From NCBI GenBank assembly GCA_949298955.1, contig CASFYQ010000019.1:1-39123 (forward strand): 39,123 nt of DNA. The letters run 5' to 3'. A program made the translations under genes and the position numbers. The notes under the pieces are model-generated. The model was not told the DNA's origin. It saw nothing but the letters and a program-made list of their open reading frames with translations, and ran no database searches. The stretch comes from an uncultured Bacteroidales bacterium (GTDB taxonomy: Bacteria; Bacteroidota; Bacteroidia; Bacteroidales; Barnesiellaceae). This document shows, piece by piece, positions 1 through 9,189 of this stretch (its first letter is position 1; each line of letters starts with the position of its first letter).

Positions 1-34
1 TAAATGCCAGGCCAAGGGAGAAACTCAATTTCAT
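1..34 (-). CDS. N-terminus of a divergent, probably exported protein (cut by the window edge)
   Basis: Reading leftwards from an ATG at 34, the strand encodes MKLSFSLGLAF before the window ends. A lysine followed by a hydrophobic run looks like the beginning of a signal peptide. A TAnnTTTG-type -7 element on the same strand lies about 22 bases upstream (56-63), which is the right place for a short leader. Only 11 residues are visible, so the family cannot be named and a chance reading frame is possible. Confidence 0.4.
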   Translation of the reverse strand, partial: MKLSFSLGLAF

Positions 35-55
35 GACCCCGGCCGAATGCTTTTT

Positions 56-63
56 CAAAAATA
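56..63 (-). promoter_or_regulatory. Possible -7 promoter element for the divergent partial gene
   Basis: The minus strand reads TATTTTTG, matching the Bacteroidota TAnnTTTG -7 element. No TTG is seen at the usual -33 distance, so support is partial. Confidence 0.35.
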
Positions 64-252
64 TTTCGTAATGTTGCACTTGCTGGTTGACTCTGCCAAA
101 GCAGGCAAAGCACAGCCGACCGCAAAGTTTTTGCCCCAATCATGCCGTGCCATTCGACAAAAAACACTATCTTCGCTTAAATAAAGCGCACCCGAAAGCC
201 CGAGGCATCAAACCTTCGGGAGCGATACGGGTTCACGCAAGAGATTGTGTAT

Positions 253-1119
253 ATGATGTTTCACAACATACCCAAAAAATCGTTATCGCTGAACCTGGGA
301 GGTGAGTTGGTTTCTCTCTCGAAGCCCCTCGTCATGGGTATACTCAATGTCACGCCCGACTCGTTCTACGCCGGCAGCCGCACACCCGAGCGAGAACAGA
401 TTGCCTCCCGAGTGCGCCAAATAGTCGACGAGGGAGCCGACATCATCGACATCGGAGCCTACTCGTCACGCCCCCAAGCCGAAGACGTGACACCCGACGA
501 AGAGATGCGACGACTGGCCTCCGGGCTCGACATCGTGCGCAAACTCTACCCGCAGGCCTACATCTCGGTCGATACGTTCCGCGCCGAGGTCGCCGAACGC
601 TGCGTGCGGGAATACGGCGTGCAAATCGTCAACGACATCTCGGGCGGAGCCCTCGACCCCCACATGTTCGAGACCGTAGCCCGGCTGCACACTGCCTATA
701 TCCTCATGCACATGAAGGGGACACCACAAACCATGATGCGACAAACCCACTACGACCACCTCATCGCCGAGATGCTCTACTACTTTGCCGAGCGCATCGC
801 CCGCCTCGAAAGCCTGGGGGTAAACGACATCATTATCGACCCGGGATTCGGATTCAGCAAAACACTCGACGACAACTACCTGCTGATGAACCGGCTCGAC
901 GAATTTGCCCGCATCGGCCTCCCCCTGCTGGTAGGCATATCGCGCAAATCGATGATATACAAGATGCTGAACTCGACACCCGAAGAGAGCCTCAACGGCA
1001 CCTCGGTGCTCAACACACTCGCACTGCTGGGCGGCGCCCATATTCTGCGCGTGCACGACGTAAAAGAGGCCGTCGAAACGGTAAAAATAGTTTCAAAAAC
1101 CTTGCAATCCATAGACTGA
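253..1119 (+). CDS. folP: Dihydropteroate synthase
   Basis: Cytoplasmic enzyme of folate synthesis that joins 6-hydroxymethyl-dihydropterin diphosphate to p-aminobenzoate; it is the sulfonamide target. The TIM-barrel signature motifs are all present in order: MGILNVTPDSF near the N-terminus, DIIDIGAYSSRP, SVDTF, VNDISGG, IIDPGFGFSKT and GISRKS, ending with the RVHDVKEAVE segment. Length (about 288 residues) is normal. The frame is open from a GTG at 247, and ATGs at 253 and 256 are equally plausible starts; none has a clear ribosome binding site, as usual in this phylum. cdaA begins one base after the stop, so the two are probably co-transcribed. No convincing promoter was found in 64-252. 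Confidence 0.96.
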   Translation: MMFHNIPKKSLSLNLGGELVSLSKPLVMGILNVTPDSFYAGSRTPEREQIASRVRQIVDEGADIIDIGAYSSRPQAEDVTPDEEMRRLASGLDIVRKLYPQAYISVDTFRAEVAERCVREYGVQIVNDISGGALDPHMFETVARLHTAYILMHMKGTPQTMMRQTHYDHLIAEMLYYFAERIARLESLGVNDIIIDPGFGFSKTLDDNYLLMNRLDEFARIGLPLLVGISRKSMIYKMLNSTPEESLNGTSVLNTLALLGGAHILRVHDVKEAVETVKIVSKTLQSID

Positions 1120-1120
1120 C

Positions 1121-1885
1121 ATGTTTTCATTCGGCATAAAAGACATTATCGACATACTCATCGTGGCCCTCTTGCTCTACACCCTCTACAAGATGATGAA
1201 AGAATCGGGCACGATAAGCATCTTTACCGGAGTATTGGCCTTCGTGGGCGTATGGATCGTGGTCAAACAGATACTCGACATGCGGCTCATCGGTTCCATC
1301 ATGGACAAATTCATGAGTGTAGGTCTGCTCATTCTCGTCATTCTGTTCCAGGACGAAATCAAGCGATTCCTCGTGCAACTGGGATCCCACAAGCGATGGA
1401 GGTTCTTCTTCAATTTCTTCCTCAAACACAAGGAGACCGGCGAAAAGCCCTACATCATGCCCGTGGTCTATGCCTGCATGAACATGGCCAAAACCAAGAC
1501 AGGAGCCCTCATCATAATCGAACAGGGGGTATCGCTCGACAACTACAAACGTACCGGCGACACCATCAACGCCAACGTAAACGCGCGGCTCATCGAAAAT
1601 ATCTTCTTCAAAAACAGCCCCTTGCACGATGGCGCCCTCATCATATCAAACAACCGCCTCGCCTCGGCCGCCTGCATTCTGCCGGTATCGCACAACAACA
1701 AGATACCCAAATCGATGGGGCTGCGCCACCGCTCGGCTTTGGGCATCACCGAGGTAACCGACGCGCTCGCTATCGTCGTGTCGGAAGAGACGGGCAACAT
1801 CTCGCTCGCTCACAACGGCAAGATTACCACCAAAATATCGGGAAAAGACTTGGAACGCATGCTGGTTCAGCAGTCAATCGACTGA
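1121..1885 (+). CDS. cdaA: Membrane-bound diadenylate cyclase (c-di-AMP synthase)
   Basis: Makes the second messenger cyclic di-AMP from two ATP molecules. The N-terminus has three hydrophobic segments (about residues 8-25, 33-53 and 62-78) followed by a cytoplasmic DAC domain with the catalytic DGA (170-172, in the context HDGALII) and the RHRSA motif (202-206). This is the CdaA architecture rather than that of DisA or CdaS. The length of 254 residues fits. In Firmicutes cdaA sits with cdaR and glmM; here it follows folP by one base, an arrangement I believe is common in Bacteroidales. No terminator is obvious after the stop. Confidence 0.95.
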   Translation: MFSFGIKDIIDILIVALLLYTLYKMMKESGTISIFTGVLAFVGVWIVVKQILDMRLIGSIMDKFMSVGLLILVILFQDEIKRFLVQLGSHKRWRFFFNFFLKHKETGEKPYIMPVVYACMNMAKTKTGALIIIEQGVSLDNYKRTGDTINANVNARLIENIFFKNSPLHDGALIISNNRLASAACILPVSHNNKIPKSMGLRHRSALGITEVTDALAIVVSEETGNISLAHNGKITTKISGKDLERMLVQQSID

Positions 1886-2137
1886 CATCGATTACCCCTC
1901 GACGACTCCATTGTTTATCTTCGCAGGAGACAGGATCCGATTCGGCAGAGCCAATGCGTTAATCTGACGGAATCCGGCGGATATTCCATAGATTTCTCGT
2001 AACTTTGTAACCGTTTCTTTGCCCGTCGAAGATGCTCCGTCTCAAACACGTTGGAGGAATTGTATCTCTTTCTCAACCGGCATAAAGAAGAGTGTGCCCC
2101 GGTTATCGTGTGAGATTATTGTATTCAAGAAAAAAAC
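1886..2137 (+). other. Intergenic boundary between cdaA and the modification island
   Basis: This 252-base gap contains no convincing gene. It holds one -7-like element (2000-2007) and marks the switch from GC-rich core genes to the more AT-rich methyltransferase gene. No direct repeat or integrase-type attachment site was recognised here. Confidence 0.5.
2000..2007 (+). promoter_or_regulatory. Candidate -7 element for the methyltransferase-endonuclease operon
   Basis: TAACTTTG matches TAnnTTTG. No TTG or TTTG lies 19-21 bases upstream, so the -33 part is missing. If used, the leader before the ATG at 2138 would be about 125 bases. Confidence 0.4.
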
Positions 2138-4537
2138 ATGAGCCAGCCTCGCCTAACATACATCAGCCTGTTCAGTAGTGCAGGAGTCGGTTGTTATGGG
2201 TTCAAGACCAACCATTTTGAATGCATAGCGACCAACGAGCTATTAATAGATCGCCTGAATGTGCAGCGGGCCAACCATAAATGCAAATACGATTCGGGCT
2301 ACATTCTCGGAGACATAACGACCGATGCCGTCAAGAACCGGCTGCGTGACGAGTTGGCACATTGGGAACAACACGAAGGCACCGGGCAGGTCGATGTCGT
2401 CTTTGCGACCCCTCCCTGCCAAGGAATGTCGACCGTGAATTACAAAAAAGCGGAGTCGGAGAAGAAAAGAAATTCGCTGGTCGTGGAGGCAATAGCGCTA
2501 ATCAAAGAAATCTCGCCCAAGATTTTCGTATTCGAGAATGTTCGGGCCTTTATGAAAACGATTTGTACCGACATAAGCGGTGTCGACATGCCTATCGAAG
2601 AGAGCATTCTCTCCAATCTGGCGGGCGAATACAACATCTTCTCGAAAGTCATCAATTTCAAAAACTACGGTGTTCCATCGAGCAGACCCCGCACCCTCGT
2701 CATCGGCACACACAAGTCGTTGCGCAACGTCTCGCCCCTCAACCTGTTTCCCCAAAGAGAGAACGAGATTACGCTGCGCGATGCCATCGGCCACCTCCCG
2801 AGCCTACGTTTCGGAGAGAAAGACGCATCTGATTTCCTCCACTTTGCACGCCCCTTTCCCGAGTATATGCTCGAATGGATCGACGACTTGAAAGAAGGGG
2901 AAAGCGCGTTTAACAACCCCGACGACCGAAAACCTTTCAAACTCGACAAAAACGGGAAAAAGCAGATTCTAAAAGGCTCCTACATGGGAAACAAATATCG
3001 GAGGCTCTTTTGGGACAAACCCTGCTCGTGCATTGCCACCCGCAACGACCAGCTGGCAAGCCAGGACACGATACACCCTGCCGACAACCGGGTTCTCAGC
3101 ATTCGTGAGCTGATGAAACTAATGACTATCCCCGACAGCTTCATCTGGACAACCGACGACTCTTCCACCACCCCACAGAACTCGACACTTTACTTGAAGA
3201 AAAACGAGCTCAACATACGGCGTTGCATCGGCGAGGCTGTACCCACCCGCATCATAGAAAAGATTGCCCGCAATATCCGGGTGATGCTGCAATTCGAAGA
3301 TTTCGTAGAACAGTTTTATCAAGGGAAAAAACCGGAATTTGACGAGTCGAACTTTTACATTTCCACCTTCGTCAAAGAACAAAGCATCACAAACGCCCGG
3401 AAAACAGGAGCCTTTTATACCCCACAAAGTGTTGTTTTCAATGCCTTGAAAAATGTATCCTGCAAGAAAGAGACGATTCGCATACTGGAACCTTCGGTGG
3501 GGTTAGGCGCGTTTCTACCCCAAATAGCCGCGCTTTTCTCCGAAGCCGACAAAGTGCTAATCGATGCGGTAGAGATTGACCCCGATGTGGTCGACCAACT
3601 AAAAGAGGAGCTGACAAAACTGGACCTCGGAGCGAATATCCAAATCCATTATATCATCTCCGACTTTCTTGCCTATCCCATCACGCAAAGGTATGACTAT
3701 ATTTTCACCAATCCTCCATATACACAGGCGAAGAAAAAATACAAGGAGCTGACCCAAACTCACAAAATAAAGAATTTGTTTGCCCTGTTCATGCTTCATT
3801 TCTTCGATTGCGCCGATGACATCATCTGCGTAATTCCCAAGAATTTCATACTGGCAGACGAATTTGAGAGTCTTCGAACCTTATACCAAGAATACCCGGT
3901 TCAACGCATCTGCGATTTCGGCGTAAAGTATTTCAAGAAAGTATTTATCGAAATCGTCTCCCTGCATTTCTCCCAAGGATATACGGGCGACCTCACGGTT
4001 TGCGATTTTGTCAACGACCGCACCTATGTTCACCCCCAAGGATACATATACCACGATCGGGTTTGGCTCCTGTATCGGAATCGTTTTTTCGACGAGTTCA
4101 TACAAACTCTCAACCTAAACATATTCAAGGCATTTCGAGACCGGCAAATCACCAATAAGAAGCTGAAAGAGAGCGGGCGCTATCGGGTTTTGCGCTCCAA
4201 GAACATTTTGGACGACGGCTCTATCGTCTCTATCGAAGGGTATGACAAATATTTAGACGACATTAGCGGCTTTTCCGTATCCCGGTATTTGAACTCACAG
4301 AGTATCATCATGCCCAATTTCACCTATAATACACGAGCCACGATCCTGCCCGACAACACCATACCCAACGGCAGTATCGCCATTCTCACTCCCATCGAGG
4401 AAATTCCCCACATAGACCTCACCTTCTATGCCACGAGAGAATTTCGCGAATACTATGCAATCGTCAAGAGTTATTCCCGTTTCACCTTAAACATCGATAA
4501 TTGTTCACTATACTACATTGGAATACGCCATGAATAG
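2138..4537 (+). CDS. Fused cytosine-C5 / adenine-N6 DNA methyltransferase
   Basis: Two complete methyltransferase modules on one 799-residue chain. Residues about 1-390 form a C5-cytosine enzyme: motif I SLFSSAGVG, motif IV TPPCQG with catalytic Cys94, motif VI FENV, motif VIII SSRPR, and motif X GEAVPTRI. Residues about 415-790 form a gamma-class N6-adenine enzyme of the TaqI/Eco57I type: TGAFYTP (motif X), EPSVGLGAF (motif I) and NPPY at 525-528 (motif IV), with a C-terminal region suited to target recognition. It overlaps the following HNH endonuclease gene by 8 bases, so it should be the protective partner. Type IIS systems such as Alw26I/Eco31I need both m5C and m6A on an asymmetric site; a fused pair would do the same job (inference). 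GC content is visibly lower than in flanking genes. Confidence 0.9.
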   Translation: MSQPRLTYISLFSSAGVGCYGFKTNHFECIATNELLIDRLNVQRANHKCKYDSGYILGDITTDAVKNRLRDELAHWEQHEGTGQVDVVFATPPCQGMSTVNYKKAESEKKRNSLVVEAIALIKEISPKIFVFENVRAFMKTICTDISGVDMPIEESILSNLAGEYNIFSKVINFKNYGVPSSRPRTLVIGTHKSLRNVSPLNLFPQRENEITLRDAIGHLPSLRFGEKDASDFLHFARPFPEYMLEWIDDLKEGESAFNNPDDRKPFKLDKNGKKQILKGSYMGNKYRRLFWDKPCSCIATRNDQLASQDTIHPADNRVLSIRELMKLMTIPDSFIWTTDDSSTTPQNSTLYLKKNELNIRRCIGEAVPTRIIEKIARNIRVMLQFEDFVEQFYQGKKPEFDESNFYISTFVKEQSITNARKTGAFYTPQSVVFNALKNVSCKKETIRILEPSVGLGAFLPQIAALFSEADKVLIDAVEIDPDVVDQLKEELTKLDLGANIQIHYIISDFLAYPITQRYDYIFTNPPYTQAKKKYKELTQTHKIKNLFALFMLHFFDCADDIICVIPKNFILADEFESLRTLYQEYPVQRICDFGVKYFKKVFIEIVSLHFSQGYTGDLTVCDFVNDRTYVHPQGYIYHDRVWLLYRNRFFDEFIQTLNLNIFKAFRDRQITNKKLKESGRYRVLRSKNILDDGSIVSIEGYDKYLDDISGFSVSRYLNSQSIIMPNFTYNTRATILPDNTIPNGSIAILTPIEEIPHIDLTFYATREFREYYAIVKSYSRFTLNIDNCSLYYIGIRHE

Positions 4538-5867
4538 ATTCAATCACGAAATCACAGATATGCTCCTGGAAAAATTCAAGAGCCTGTCTATCGAGCACAC
4601 GGAAGGCCGTTTCCTGGCCGACAAGTCGTATGCCTTTGACACGATTTTCTTCGCAGCTCGCTTCATTGCCCGATTCCGGTTCGGTAAAAAATTTCGTAAG
4701 CTCGATTTAAGAGAAAAGTCGAGCCAATATTTTCAAGACTTGTACTGCCTTCGACAGGCAACTCAGATACCCAACTACATGACCGAGGCGGTCGCTCTGT
4801 TCCGGTTTACCGGGATACTCAAACGTATCGACCAAAACCTCTACGAAATCACCGATGAGGACTTGCTCGATTTCACGAGTTCCAGCTTCGAAAACGCCTA
4901 TATCTTCCTTTATATGCTGTGTTACTGCGTTTTCAAAAATGACGGAATTTGGGAACTGTATATCAAATTCTGCCAAGCCAACGACAAGGCGCTCAAACAG
5001 CAATACTATGACAAAATTCGCGGGTTCATCGCTACTCACGACCCGCGTATTCGCAATGCCCACAAACTATGGGCTCTGTTCATTCCCAAATATCCCATGG
5101 TGGTCCTCAACTATGCCAACCGCCAAAACATGATTGCCCGTACCGGCAAAGTGAGAACACAAATCGTAGAGCGCACCGACATCTCGGTCAATGTCAAAGG
5201 AACCCGGGCCAATTCGCACCTCCCGAAGAAAAATGCCTATCTGCAAGAGATGTCCGACTCGTATATTATCGAAACCTTGCGACCGTTCCTTGCCGTTTCT
5301 CGCGAAGACTTAGGGCCGGTACAATATACCGACTCTTTCTCTATCGATGTGGCCGACACGAAACTCGACATGCTCGACACGGACAATGCGACAAGCGAAT
5401 GGAAGCGGAAGATGCAACAAAACCGATACAAAAGGACCAACTCGGGAGTCGTCCGAACGGTACAGGGCGAATTTCGAAACGGGCTATTCTCGTCGGTGCC
5501 CCCGGTGTGTCCCGTCTGCGGATTCCACTATAAAAAATTCCTTATCGCCAGCCACATAAAACCCTACTCAAAATGCGACGACACCTACGACGCCATGAAC
5601 CCCAACAACGGATTCCTGATGTGCCCCATTTGCGACAAGCTTTTCGAGTCCGGCAACTACATAACGATTCATAGCCGAACCGGACAGATTATCTACGATT
5701 CGGGGCTGGAAGGCGAGAGCGACTTTGAATATCTGAAAGGCGGCAAAATCATTCCTGTCGACTATATCGATTGCGAACGCAAGCACTATTTAAACTGGCA
5801 CAACGAAGAGTTTTTCAGGAAACACCCCGACCACGCTCTTGCGCCACATCGGCACGAACATCATTGA
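4530..5867 (+). CDS. HNH-type restriction endonuclease
   Basis: A 445-residue protein whose ATG at 4530 lies inside the end of the methyltransferase gene (8-base overlap); an in-frame TTG at 4518 is less likely. The C-terminal third holds an HNH_2-like nuclease: CPVC at 327-330, SHIKPY with His342, NNG with Asn360, and CPIC at 365-368 followed by DKLF. The four cysteines probably bind a structural zinc and the histidines and Asn build the beta-beta-alpha metal site. The first 300 or so residues match nothing I recognise and presumably recognise DNA. Translational coupling to the modification gene supports a restriction role. Eco31I is a known HNH-type IIS enzyme, so that comparison is reasonable, but family membership was not tested. 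Confidence 0.85.
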   Translation: MNRFNHEITDMLLEKFKSLSIEHTEGRFLADKSYAFDTIFFAARFIARFRFGKKFRKLDLREKSSQYFQDLYCLRQATQIPNYMTEAVALFRFTGILKRIDQNLYEITDEDLLDFTSSSFENAYIFLYMLCYCVFKNDGIWELYIKFCQANDKALKQQYYDKIRGFIATHDPRIRNAHKLWALFIPKYPMVVLNYANRQNMIARTGKVRTQIVERTDISVNVKGTRANSHLPKKNAYLQEMSDSYIIETLRPFLAVSREDLGPVQYTDSFSIDVADTKLDMLDTDNATSEWKRKMQQNRYKRTNSGVVRTVQGEFRNGLFSSVPPVCPVCGFHYKKFLIASHIKPYSKCDDTYDAMNPNNGFLMCPICDKLFESGNYITIHSRTGQIIYDSGLEGESDFEYLKGGKIIPVDYIDCERKHYLNWHNEEFFRKHPDHALAPHRHEHH

Positions 5868-5927
5868 GGGGTAAGGCAGGCCGGACCATACCTCGAAAAG
5901 AGAATGCTCCCCTGTTGCACACAGGCC

Positions 5928-6896
5928 TCAATCGCCATCGCCCGAAAGCGAGGCGCGCGACTTTTGCACTCCCAAAGTATTGCGCTCCCAAAACACACCG
6001 TCGGCATATCCCTGTATGGAGCGGTCGCTCTCGGCCCGGCACAACCGTTTTGCCGCCCACAGGCAATACTGTTCGTTTATCTCCACGCCCAGAAAACGGC
6101 GGTTTAGCTTTTTGGCTACAACGGCCGACGTGCCACTCCCCAAAAAGGGATCAAACACGAGGTCGCCCTCGCGCGACGAGGCCAAAATGAGCTTGGCATA
6201 AAGCTTCTCGGGTTTTTGAGTGGGGTGATCGGTATTCTCGGGCATCGACCAGAAAGGGATACTTATATCGTCCCAAAAATTCGAAGGACAGGTAAGGCGA
6301 AAGTTCCCGCTGCTCGTCTCCTCCCAATCTTTGGGTTTGCCATCTTGCCGATAGGGAGCGATTACCCGGCGTTTCTGCTTTACCGCTTCCACATCGAAAT
6401 AGTATCGGCTGCTGTCCCGCACCCCATACCAGATATCTTCCATCGCATTCTTCCAGTTATGCTTCGCCCCCTTGCCTTTCTCGCGCTGCCAAGTAATGCG
6501 GTTGAGCACTGTCAACTCTTCAGCCATCACCGTCTGCAAAGCCGAGGTACACCGCCAGTCGCCACACAGATAGAGCGACCCGGTGGGTGACAGCTTATCG
6601 CATACCCGATGAAACCAGCTCCTCAAATAGGCGAGATAGGCTTCGTGCGAACGGGCCGAAAAATTCATGCCGTGGAAATTTTTCGACAAGTTGTAGGGTG
6701 GGTCAATGATAATGAGATCGGCTATGCCATCGGGAATCCTGTCGAGCACATTCAAAAGGTCGCCCCGAATAATGCGGTTATCGAAATCAAAATCGACCAC
6801 CACCTGTTCGGCCGGAGTAATAAAGGCCTGCAACTGCTCGATTTCATCGGGAGCAATCGTAATCGTCCGATTGTTTTTAGCTCGTTGTTTTTCCAT
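5928..6896 (-). CDS. Beta-class DNA methyltransferase (N6-adenine or N4-cytosine)
   Basis: Site-specific amino-methyltransferase of 322 residues. DPPY at 65-68 (motif IV) precedes HPTQKPEKL near 224-232 and DPFLGSGT at 249-256 (motif I, AdoMet binding), the order that defines the beta class. DPPY usually goes with N6-adenine methylation. It converges on the endonuclease gene with a 60-base gap. Its composition is GC-rich (two sampled 60-base rows gave 63 and 65 percent), like the flanking core genes and unlike the restriction operon. It may therefore be an older resident or orphan methylase rather than a third subunit of that system; both readings remain open. Confidence 0.9.
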   Translation of the reverse strand: MEKQRAKNNRTITIAPDEIEQLQAFITPAEQVVVDFDFDNRIIRGDLLNVLDRIPDGIADLIIIDPPYNLSKNFHGMNFSARSHEAYLAYLRSWFHRVCDKLSPTGSLYLCGDWRCTSALQTVMAEELTVLNRITWQREKGKGAKHNWKNAMEDIWYGVRDSSRYYFDVEAVKQKRRVIAPYRQDGKPKDWEETSSGNFRLTCPSNFWDDISIPFWSMPENTDHPTQKPEKLYAKLILASSREGDLVFDPFLGSGTSAVVAKKLNRRFLGVEINEQYCLWAAKRLCRAESDRSIQGYADGVFWERNTLGVQKSRASLSGDGD

Positions 6897-7049
6897 AAAA
6901 AGACTCGGCGGCTGTTGCTTTGCCCCGCGAAATTTTCGTGAAGATACTCAATTTTCCGCACACAGGCTACCACCAAAGGCAAATTTTACACCACATCGTC
7001 GACCGAACCCGACACAACAAGCTCGGCAGCTCCACCTCCCTTCCTCCCC

Positions 7050-7088
7050 AAAAAGAGCCGGGGCGCAAATCTGTTTCGCGCCCCGGCT
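7050..7088 (-). terminator. Rho-independent terminator of typA
   Basis: A perfect 11-base-pair stem (7056-7066 with 7078-7088, AGCCGGGGCGC) lies 40 bases after the typA stop. On the minus strand it is followed by a T run (CTTTTT). Confidence 0.85.
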
Positions 7089-7128
7089 ATCGGGTTAAAT
7101 CTAAATCGCTACTGTCTCAAAGCCCGGT

Positions 7129-8925
7129 TTAACGATTGGCCCGCTTACGCTCGAGTTCGTCGAGAATAATCTTGCGCAAGCGCAAATGATGAGGTGTTAC
7201 CTCTACATATTCATCTTCCTTGATATATTCGAGAGCCTCTTCCAGGCTGAATATCACGGGGGGAACGATGCGAGCCTTGTCGTCGGCACCCGATGCGCGC
7301 ATGTTGGTCAACTTTTTCGATTTGGTCACGTTGACCACAATATCGTTCTCCTTGGCATTCTCACCCACAACTTGACCGGCATAGACCTCCTCTTGCGGGA
7401 AAATGAAGAACCGGCCCCGATCTTGCAGTTTGTCGATGGCATAGGCATAGGCCGTACCCGACTCCATGGCGATGAGCGAGCCGTTGGTGCGCCGGTCGAT
7501 ATCGCCCTTCCACGGCTGATATTCGAGGAAACGATGTGCCATGATAGCCTCGCCGGCCGAAGCCGTCAATACATTGGTACGCAGCCCGATGATACCGCGC
7601 GACGGAATATGGAACTCGATATGTATGCGGTCGTTCTGAGTCATCATCGATACCATCTCGCCCTTGCGACGGGTAACCATGTCGATAATCTTACTCGAAT
7701 ACTCCTCGGGCAAATTGATGGTGAGCAACTCGACCGGTTCACATTTTTGCCCATCAATCTCCTTGATGATAACCTGTGGCTGACCCACCTGCAACTCGTA
7801 ACCCTCGCGACGCATGGTCTCGATCAAGACCGACAAGTGCAACACGCCCCGGCCATAGACCGTCCAGGCATCGTCGCTGTCGCCGCGCTCCACACGCAGG
7901 GCCAGGTTCTTGTCGAGCTCGCGCTTCAAGCGGTCGGCAATGTGGCGCGAGGTAACGTATTTGCCGTCTTTCCCGAAGAACGGCGAATCGTTGATGGTGA
8001 ACAACATCGACATTGTAGGCTCATCGATGGCGATACGAGGCAGCGGCTCGGGCTCATTGACATCGGCAATGGTATCGCCAATCTCGAAATTCTCGATACC
8101 GACGAGTGCACAAATGTCACCCGACCCTACCGATTGCACCTTCGTGCGGCCCATGCCTTCGAACACATCGAGCTCCTTAATACGTTGCTTGACCGTCGTG
8201 CCGTCTTTCTTGCACAGAGCGACATCCATGCCCTCTTTCAACTCCCCGCGATGCACACGACCCACGGCGATACGCCCTACATAGGGCGAGTAGTCGAGCG
8301 AGGTGATAAGCATTTGAGGGGTACCTTCGAGATATTGAGGCTCGGGGATATACTCGATGATGGCATCGAGCAGCGGCGTGATGTTGTCGGTGGGTTTACG
8401 CCAGTCGGTCGAGAACCACCCTTGCTTGGCCGAGCCGTATATCGTAGGGAAATCGAGTTGATCTTCGGTAGCATCGAGACTGAACATGAGGTCGAGAACC
8501 ATCTCCTGCACCTCGTCGGGGCGGCAGTTGGGCTTGTCGACCTTGTTGATAACCACCACCGGCTTCAACCCTATCTCGATAGCCTTTTGCAATACAAACC
8601 GGGTTTGGGGCATCGGGCCTTCAAAGGCATCGACCAGCAGCAGACAGCCGTCGGCCATGTTGAGCACACGCTCCACCTCCCCGCCGAAATCGGCGTGCCC
8701 CGGAGTATCTATAATATTGATTTTGTAATCCTTGTAACGAATAGATACATTCTTGGAGAGAATCGTGATTCCTCGTTCCCGTTCCAAATCATTATTATCC
8801 AATATCAACTCACCGGAGTTCTGGTTCTCACGAAAGAGGTTTCCGGCCAAAAGCATTTTGTCTACCAGGGTCGTCTTGCCGTGGTCGACGTGAGCGATAA
8901 TCGCAATGTTTCTGATTTTCTGCAT
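7129..8925 (-). CDS. typA: Translational GTPase TypA/BipA
   Basis: Ribosome-binding GTPase related to EF-G and LepA, involved in 50S assembly and stress adaptation. The G1 motif AHVDHGKT is at 11-18, switch and G3 DTPGH at 73-77, G4 NKVD at 127-130. The rest follows the BipA domain plan: beta-barrel domain II, the EF-G-like domains III and V, and the TypA-specific C-terminal domain (PSRGIIGLR and the region containing [15 protein letters not shown]). Its 598 residues are the normal length. It is divergent from rpsO and has its own hairpin terminator. A TAACTTTG element at 9001-9008 is the likely promoter. Confidence 0.97.
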   Translation of the reverse strand: MQKIRNIAIIAHVDHGKTTLVDKMLLAGNLFRENQNSGELILDNNDLERERGITILSKNVSIRYKDYKINIIDTPGHADFGGEVERVLNMADGCLLLVDAFEGPMPQTRFVLQKAIEIGLKPVVVINKVDKPNCRPDEVQEMVLDLMFSLDATEDQLDFPTIYGSAKQGWFSTDWRKPTDNITPLLDAIIEYIPEPQYLEGTPQMLITSLDYSPYVGRIAVGRVHRGELKEGMDVALCKKDGTTVKQRIKELDVFEGMGRTKVQSVGSGDICALVGIENFEIGDTIADVNEPEPLPRIAIDEPTMSMLFTINDSPFFGKDGKYVTSRHIADRLKRELDKNLALRVERGDSDDAWTVYGRGVLHLSVLIETMRREGYELQVGQPQVIIKEIDGQKCEPVELLTINLPEEYSSKIIDMVTRRKGEMVSMMTQNDRIHIEFHIPSRGIIGLRTNVLTASAGEAIMAHRFLEYQPWKGDIDRRTNGSLIAMESGTAYAYAIDKLQDRGRFFIFPQEEVYAGQVVGENAKENDIVVNVTKSKKLTNMRASGADDKARIVPPVIFSLEEALEYIKEDEYVEVTPHHLRLRKIILDELERKRANR

Positions 8926-9000
8926 ATAACCTATTTTAACCGAGTAAAGGCCTACACGCCAAGCCCCTTGCGCATGCGCCAGCCTCTACGTTTCGAAGGA

Positions 9001-9008
9001 CAAAGTTA
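9001..9008 (-). promoter_or_regulatory. Likely typA -7 promoter element
   Basis: The minus strand reads TAACTTTG, a full match to TAnnTTTG, 75 bases before the typA start. No matching -33 TTG is seen. Confidence 0.5.
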
Positions 9009-9120
9009 CTATATTTTTTTAAATGATATATCACTCGCCCGGTTTTCATAACCGATAAGCCCCCATAGGTTAAACGTGAAGAATACTTGAATCCACGTAC
9101 CAAAAAAGAGGCTGAAAATA

Positions 9121-9152
9121 TTTGAAAACTCAAAAACAAATGCTTACCTTTG
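9121..9152 (+). promoter_or_regulatory. rpsO promoter
   Basis: TTTG at 9121-9124 and TACCTTTG at 9145-9152 are separated by 20 bases, the full Bacteroidota -33/-7 arrangement. The predicted start of transcription is about 30 bases before the ATG. Confidence 0.75.
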
Positions 9153-9189
9153 TGCGCTCAATAATTTATTAACAACAAAACTCAAAGAC

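Noticed and set aside
87..305. 72-residue open frame overlapping the folP start
   Set aside because: Basic, low-complexity composition, no recognisable family, and it overlaps folP in another frame; a chance frame.
2138..6896. BREX, DISARM or other multi-gene phage defence system
   Set aside because: Only methyltransferases and one HNH nuclease are present; no helicase, PglZ, or phospholipase-D component is seen, so ordinary restriction-modification is the simpler reading.
7186..9051. 621-residue open frame antisense to typA
   Set aside because: Shadow of typA; typA has all GTPase motifs, the antisense frame has none.
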